Below are positions 60,237 to 64,000 of a stretch of DNA of 64,000 nt, one piece after another. This DNA comes from RGIG4097 sp937885645 (lineage in GTDB: Bacteria > Bacillota > Clostridia > Christensenellales > CAG-917): NCBI GenBank assembly GCA_937885645.1, contig CALABJ010000003.1:1-64000 (forward strand). The letters run 5' to 3'. The translations under genes were made by a program, and so were the position numbers. The notes beneath the pieces were generated by a model that was given only the letters and a program-made list of their open reading frames with translations, did no database searches and was not told where the DNA came from. Each line of letters starts with the position of its first letter. Position 1 is the stretch's first letter.

Positions 60237-60404
60237 TTATGCTTTCTTCGCCTTTTTGGATTGACAAGCTGATGCGTGAGGACAACCACTGCATCCACAG
60301 CCGCATCCACCCTTGCCTTTTGCCTTTTTGACGAGGGCAGAGACCACCACTGCCACCACCACAAGAACACTTGCGACGATGAGCACTATCTCTATAGGTT
60401 GCAT
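60237..60404 (-). CDS. FeoB-associated Cys-rich membrane protein
   Basis: A 55-residue protein missed by simple ORF length cut-offs. One membrane helix (about 4-26), Lys-rich junction (KKAKGKGG), then CGCGCSGC...C, a cluster of five Cys, and a basic end. Small proteins of this kind follow feoB in many Firmicutes and are thought to help Fe(II) delivery or FeoB stability. It starts 10 bases after feoB with AGAGAGG before the ATG. Confidence 0.85.
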   Translation of the reverse strand: MQPIEIVLIVASVLVVVAVVVSALVKKAKGKGGCGCGCSGCPHASACQSKKAKKA

Positions 60405-60414
60405 AATTACCTCT

Positions 60415-62706
60415 CTATTTTTTTAGTGTCTTTATTTTTGCTATTACGTTTTTGGGATTCAACACATCAAGATTAATTTTGCCTTGCTTGTTGAGTATGA
60501 CAAGGGTGATAACCATTGCCCACAGAGCTATGAAGATGAACACCGTCCACCACCACTCTCCAATGAGGTAGAACATTGATGCCACGATGTAGGAGGTGAC
60601 AACCCAGAACACCAATGTCATATTGAATCTCTTTTTGCCAAGTTCTGCCTTTGCCGTTGCCACTGCTGCAAAGCAGGGGATTGTGAGCATATTGAACACG
60701 ATGAATGCAATGAGTGCGGGCACGCCGATTTCGGTTGCGCCTATCATGCTTGCCACTGCGTCAATGCCTTCAAGGGCTTCGTCTGCCACAAAGCCTGCGC
60801 TGATGCATCCAGCCAAAGTGCCAAAGGTTGCGATGACGTTTTCCTTTGCGATGAGGCCTGTGATTGCTGCCACCACAAACACCCAACCAAATGCGCCAAT
60901 TTGACTGCCGAAGCCAAGGGGAGTAAACAGAGGTTGCAACAGTCTGCCAACACCTGCCAATATGCTTTCATTGATTTGCTCGTCAGGGAGATAGTTCCAA
61001 CCCCATGAGAAATGTGATATAAACCAAATGACAATTGTTGATGCAAGGATGATGGTGAATGCCTTTTGAACAAAGTGTTTTGCCTTGTCCCAAAGGTGAA
61101 GCATCAAGTTTTTGAATTGAGGCAAGTGATATGTAGGCAACTCCATAATGAAGGGAGGGACTTCACCTTTCATTGTTGTTGAGCGCATAATAAGCACTGC
61201 GCACACTGCCACCACTATGCCAACCACGTACATACCATAGGTGATGAGGTCGGTGTGAGGCAGTCCAAAGGACAATCCTATGCCACCTGCGATTGCAGTG
61301 AGGATAGGCAATTTTGCTCCGCAACTGAAGAAAGGAATCACTCGTATTGTTGCAATACGTTCCTTTTCGTCAGCAAGGGTGCGGGTGTTGACCATTGCAG
61401 GCACTGAGCAACCAAAGCCCATAATCATAGGCATAAATGCTCTGCCTGACAAACCGAACTTTCTGAAAATGCGGTCAAGGATGAAGGCAACACGTGCCAT
61501 ATATCCGCTGTCTTCAAGGATTGAGAAGAACAGGAATAACAGAAGAATTTGAGGGAGGAAACTGAGCACCGCAAACACACCGCCAAGCATACCATCGCAC
61601 ACAAGGCCTATTGCCCACTCACTGACACCGCCTGCTTCCATTGCCCCTGCGATTGCTTCACCAAGAGATGAAGTGGCAAGATCCAACAGATTGAACAACA
61701 CAACACCGGGTGAATTGATTCCGCCGTCACCAAAGACTCCTTCAAGAGCTGTGCCTTCAAGGGCAACCCAGCCTTCGGGAAGGGCTGCGCCCAAGAACAA
61801 CAAGTTTTCTGAGAAAGTCAGGTGGAAAAGTGCAAACAAGATGAGGAGGAAAATGGGAATGCCCCAAAACTTGTGTGTCAGCACTTTGTCTATCTTGTCT
61901 GAGCGGGAGGGTGCATCTGCACTTCTCACCTTTTTGACAAGGGCGGGAGAGCAATTTTTGGTGATATACTTGTATCTTGCGTCTGCGATGATTGCATCAA
62001 AGTCAGTGCCGAAAGTGTCGTCCTCAAAGGTCTTTTTGAACTCCTCAACCATATAGGCGGAGTCGGGGTGCATTTTCACTTCCAGCTCGTCAAGCTCAAC
62101 AAGTTTGACTGCGTGGAAAAGTGCGTTGTCCACTTTTTGACCTTCAAGAGCGATCTTGCAGTCACCGATAAGGTGCACGATTGAAGTGCCGTCAAGGACG
62201 GTCCTACCCTTTCTAGGAGTACGGCTTGTCTCGTAGGCACGAGTCATAAGTTCGTCAAGACCTCTGCCCTTCAATGCAGAGATTTCAACCACGGGCACGC
62301 CAATCTTTTCTTCAAGTTTTTTTGCGTCAATGACGTCGCCGTTTCTTTCAACCTCGTCAATCATATTGAGCGCTATGACCATAGGCACGTCAATTTCCAA
62401 AATTTGGGTGGAAAGATAGAGGTTTCTTTCAAGGTTGGTGGCATCAATTATGTTGATGACGCAGTCAGGTTTTTCATCAAGGATGAAATTACGTGAAATG
62501 ACTTCCTCGGGAGTGTAGGGAGAAAGTGAATAAATGCCGGGCAAGTCCACAACGGATATGGGCTCGGCACACTTTTTGTAGACGCCTTCTTTTTTGTCAA
62601 CGGTGACACCGGGCCAGTTGCCTACGTGGGCGGTTGAGCCTGTCAGGCCGTTGAATAAGGTGGTTTTGCCAGAGTTAGGGTTTCCAGCAAGAGCAAATCG
62701 CATCAT
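60415..62706 (-). CDS. feoB: Ferrous iron transporter FeoB
   Basis: GTP-coupled Fe(II) importer of the inner membrane. The 763-residue protein has the G domain with GNPNSGKTTLFN (about 7-18), DLPGIYSL (about 53) and NMID (about 113), a cytoplasmic linker domain, and two gates of membrane helices with conserved GCSVPA (about 425-430) and SCGAKLP. Overlaps feoA by 4 bases (ATGA). All hallmarks are present. Confidence 0.96.
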   Translation of the reverse strand: MMRFALAGNPNSGKTTLFNGLTGSTAHVGNWPGVTVDKKEGVYKKCAEPISVVDLPGIYSLSPYTPEEVISRNFILDEKPDCVINIIDATNLERNLYLSTQILEIDVPMVIALNMIDEVERNGDVIDAKKLEEKIGVPVVEISALKGRGLDELMTRAYETSRTPRKGRTVLDGTSIVHLIGDCKIALEGQKVDNALFHAVKLVELDELEVKMHPDSAYMVEEFKKTFEDDTFGTDFDAIIADARYKYITKNCSPALVKKVRSADAPSRSDKIDKVLTHKFWGIPIFLLILFALFHLTFSENLLFLGAALPEGWVALEGTALEGVFGDGGINSPGVVLFNLLDLATSSLGEAIAGAMEAGGVSEWAIGLVCDGMLGGVFAVLSFLPQILLLFLFFSILEDSGYMARVAFILDRIFRKFGLSGRAFMPMIMGFGCSVPAMVNTRTLADEKERIATIRVIPFFSCGAKLPILTAIAGGIGLSFGLPHTDLITYGMYVVGIVVAVCAVLIMRSTTMKGEVPPFIMELPTYHLPQFKNLMLHLWDKAKHFVQKAFTIILASTIVIWFISHFSWGWNYLPDEQINESILAGVGRLLQPLFTPLGFGSQIGAFGWVFVVAAITGLIAKENVIATFGTLAGCISAGFVADEALEGIDAVASMIGATEIGVPALIAFIVFNMLTIPCFAAVATAKAELGKKRFNMTLVFWVVTSYIVASMFYLIGEWWWTVFIFIALWAMVITLVILNKQGKINLDVLNPKNVIAKIKTLKK

Positions 62707-62936
62707 CTTTCCCCCTCCATGGTGACAAAACTTGCCTCAGCCTTTCTAAGGGTGAGTTCGTAGCCTCTGAGGTTGACTTCAAGAGGGTCTCCAAGAGGAG
62801 CGCACTTTTTCAGCACAATCTTTGCCCCTGGTGTGACACCCATATCAAAAAGACGTCTTCTAATAGGACCATCACCTGCAACGCTCTTGACAGAGCCTTT
62901 TTCACCTATCTTAAATTCACTGAGTAGTTTTTCCAT
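62703..62936 (-). CDS. feoA: Ferrous iron transport protein A
   Basis: A 77-residue SH3-like protein, needed for FeoB activity. Pattern: LSEFKIGEKGSVKSVAG, RRRLFDMGVTPGAKI, VNLRGYELTLRKAEA, all typical. It is the first gene of feoA-feoB-Cys-rich; GGAG before the ATG. Promoter at 62981-63009 with palindromes on both sides. Confidence 0.95.
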   Translation of the reverse strand: MEKLLSEFKIGEKGSVKSVAGDGPIRRRLFDMGVTPGAKIVLKKCAPLGDPLEVNLRGYELTLRKAEASFVTMEGER

Positions 62937-62950
62937 ATTTTCTCCAAATG

Positions 62951-63031
62951 TGAAAGTTATTTCATATTTTTAACAATGATATTATATGCCCGAAAGGGTG
63001 AGTTGTCAAGAAAAAGTTGAAAGAAATTTCA
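62951..63031 (-). promoter_or_regulatory. feo promoter between two TGAAA-N4-TTTCA palindromes
   Basis: Minus strand TTGACA (63004-63009), 17 bases, TATAAT (62981-62986): perfect consensus. One palindrome (62951-62964) lies in the early leader; the other (63018-63031) just upstream of the -35. Both are TGAAA-N4-TTTCA followed by TATTTT. The centres are 67 bp apart. Candidate sites for a metal-responsive repressor or for the divergent TetR protein. Confidence 0.75.
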
Positions 63032-63121
63032 TATTTTGAAAATTTTTCTTTTCTTTATTGACAATATGAGGTATAATATAACCATAAAATAAAAACGCGC
63101 CCGTTGCGCACGAGGAGAAAT

Positions 63122-63718
63122 ATGAGCGAAGTCAGGACACCCCGTCAAGAGCGTTCAATCGCCAAGAAGAAAAAAATCATTGAAGCCGGCTACGAGTTGT
63201 TTTCAAAGGTGGGCTACTACGCCACCAACACAGCGGAAATTGCCAAGTGTGCAGGTGTGTCCACCGGCATTGTTTACGGCTACTTCAAAGACAAACGCGA
63301 CATACTCCTCGACGTCCTTGACATCTATCTTGAAAAGGTGCTGACACCTGTCTTTGCCACCTTTGACAAGTTGTCCGCTCCCGTGGATTTTGACACCCTC
63401 GTACCTCAAATTTTGGACGTCACCATTGACGCTCACCGCAAAAATGCAAACATCCACGAAGCCCTCCACGCAATGACAGCAAGTGATGAAGCCGTCAACG
63501 TAAAGTTCATTGAACTTGAGGACAAAATGACTGACAGAATACTGAGCAAACTGACTGAACTTGGTGTCACCACAGATGCTCTCAAAGAGAAAATCCACTT
63601 TGCAATAGGCATTGTCCAAAGCTTTGCCCACGAGTGCATCTTTGACCGTCACGAGTATTTGGACTATGACAAAATGCGCTCTATCTGCATCGGCACAATC
63701 AAGAACTTGTTTGATTAA
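63122..63718 (+). CDS. TetR-family transcriptional regulator, divergent from feo
   Basis: A 198-residue regulator. The DNA-binding domain is clear: KKKIIEAGYELFSKVGYYAT then TAEIAKCAGVSTGIVYGYFKDK (about 43-64). The C-terminal part is helical and without a recognised ligand signature. CGAGGAG precedes the ATG at 63122; an upstream start is ignored. TATAAT-like sequence lies at 63072-63077. Placed back to back with feoA, it may bind the two palindromes and control iron uptake and itself. Confidence 0.88.
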   Translation: MSEVRTPRQERSIAKKKKIIEAGYELFSKVGYYATNTAEIAKCAGVSTGIVYGYFKDKRDILLDVLDIYLEKVLTPVFATFDKLSAPVDFDTLVPQILDVTIDAHRKNANIHEALHAMTASDEAVNVKFIELEDKMTDRILSKLTELGVTTDALKEKIHFAIGIVQSFAHECIFDRHEYLDYDKMRSICIGTIKNLFD

Positions 63719-63800
63719 TCAACGTTTTAAGTGTCAAATCCGACAAAATAAACCACTTATTTTGTCAAAACAATCAAAATCAATCCTCTTAGGCACAACA

Positions 63801-63830
63801 AAAAAACGGACTGAAATCAGTCCGTTTTTT
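63801..63830 (+). terminator. Terminator of the TetR gene at 63122 (bidirectional)
   Basis: AAAAAACGGACTGA-AA-TCAGTCCGTTTTTT, perfectly symmetric. Confidence 0.88.
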
Positions 63831-63883
63831 CATTAAGTTTTGTGGTGATTTGTTTTGAGTTTTTTGAAACTTTTGTGACAAGA

Positions 63884-64000
63884 TTAAGGCTTCTTGATTT
63901 TGTTCAGCATTTCGTTGACTTCAAAGAGGACGTCGGGTGTCACTTTGTCCCCTGCCATGCCTGCGATACGTTCAATGGTCATACCGCCTGCAAGCTTCAT
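63884..64000 (-). CDS. C-terminal end of an unknown protein (cut by window edge)
   Basis: A reading frame enters from the right edge and stops at 63884-63886. The visible 38 residues (MKLAGGMTIERIAGMAGDKV, ending NEMLNKIKKP) end with a short helix and basic residues. Because the frame begins at the edge with ATG it could also be a very small protein, but a partial gene is more likely. No family is recognised. Confidence 0.5.
   Translation of the reverse strand: MKLAGGMTIERIAGMAGDKVTPDVLFEVNEMLNKIKKP

Noticed and set aside
62951..63031. Classical Fur box at feo
   Set aside because: The palindromes TGAAA-N4-TTTCA do not match the GATAATGATAATCATTATC pattern well, so a different regulator is preferred.

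Overview
The window reads as one contig of an uncultured anaerobic member of the Bacillota (class Clostridia, gut type). Evidence: a single-chain glycyl-tRNA synthetase, a biotin-dependent sodium-pumping decarboxylase operon, rubrerythrin, FeoA/FeoB iron uptake, BspA-type leucine-rich surface protein, strong GGAGG ribosome binding sites, TTGACA-17-TATAAT promoters and U-tailed terminators after almost every transcription unit. Species cannot be named from this sequence.

Layout. 1-7.5 kb: glyQS; a YkvI-like membrane protein; an orphan four-gene operon (membrane protein, TPR protein, alpha-helical protein with a His/Asp/Cys metal-binding tail, two-TM protein). 7.7-10.8 kb: asd-dapA-dapB, where DapB carries a tandem ACT domain of aspartokinase type. 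11-18.6 kb: GPH sugar symporter, metallophosphoesterase, OadA-OadG-biotin carrier-OadB, biotin ligase, EamA exporter, all one direction. 19-23.3 kb: a large LRR lipoprotein with a divergent Xre regulator. 23.6-25.2 kb: Mrp ATPase, TSCPD protein, tRNA-Thr(GGU) and a partial copy of the tRNA 3' end. 25.6-28.2 kb: ABC exporter of the MacB/FtsX type.

28.4-38.0 kb is a phage-derived module on the minus strand: large terminase, probable small terminase, zinc ribbon, portal, scaffold, major capsid, and neck proteins in the order and sizes of the P22 morphogenetic block. No integrase, repressor, replication, lysis, ejection or tailspike gene is visible. The capsid protein ends in an InlB/Flg_new-type beta repeat. 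This is the most unusual block and could be a domesticated or satellite capsid system or a trimmed prophage.

38-51.7 kb: an anchored protein with an Arg/Asp-rich tail, YfcE, GH2 glycosidase, thyA-folA, small membrane proteins, rubrerythrin, uraA-upp pyrimidine salvage with a leader peptide and attenuator, a PflX-like radical SAM protein with a geranylgeranyl-reductase-like flavoprotein, and a CofE-like ligase. 52-58 kb: a mannose locus (aldose-epimerase-like, ManA, PfkB sugar kinase, GH38 alpha-mannosidase). 58-64 kb: a lipoprotein, two TetR regulators and feoA-feoB plus a Cys-rich FeoB partner; the feo promoter is bracketed by two TGAAA-N4-TTTCA palindromes.

Intergenic DNA carries its own layer of structure: tandem arrays of mini-hairpins separated by ATATAAC, mosaic repeats shared by three loci, and a 25-nt 3' UTR element shared by glyQS and upp. 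All statements come from reading the sequence and general family knowledge; no database search was run.
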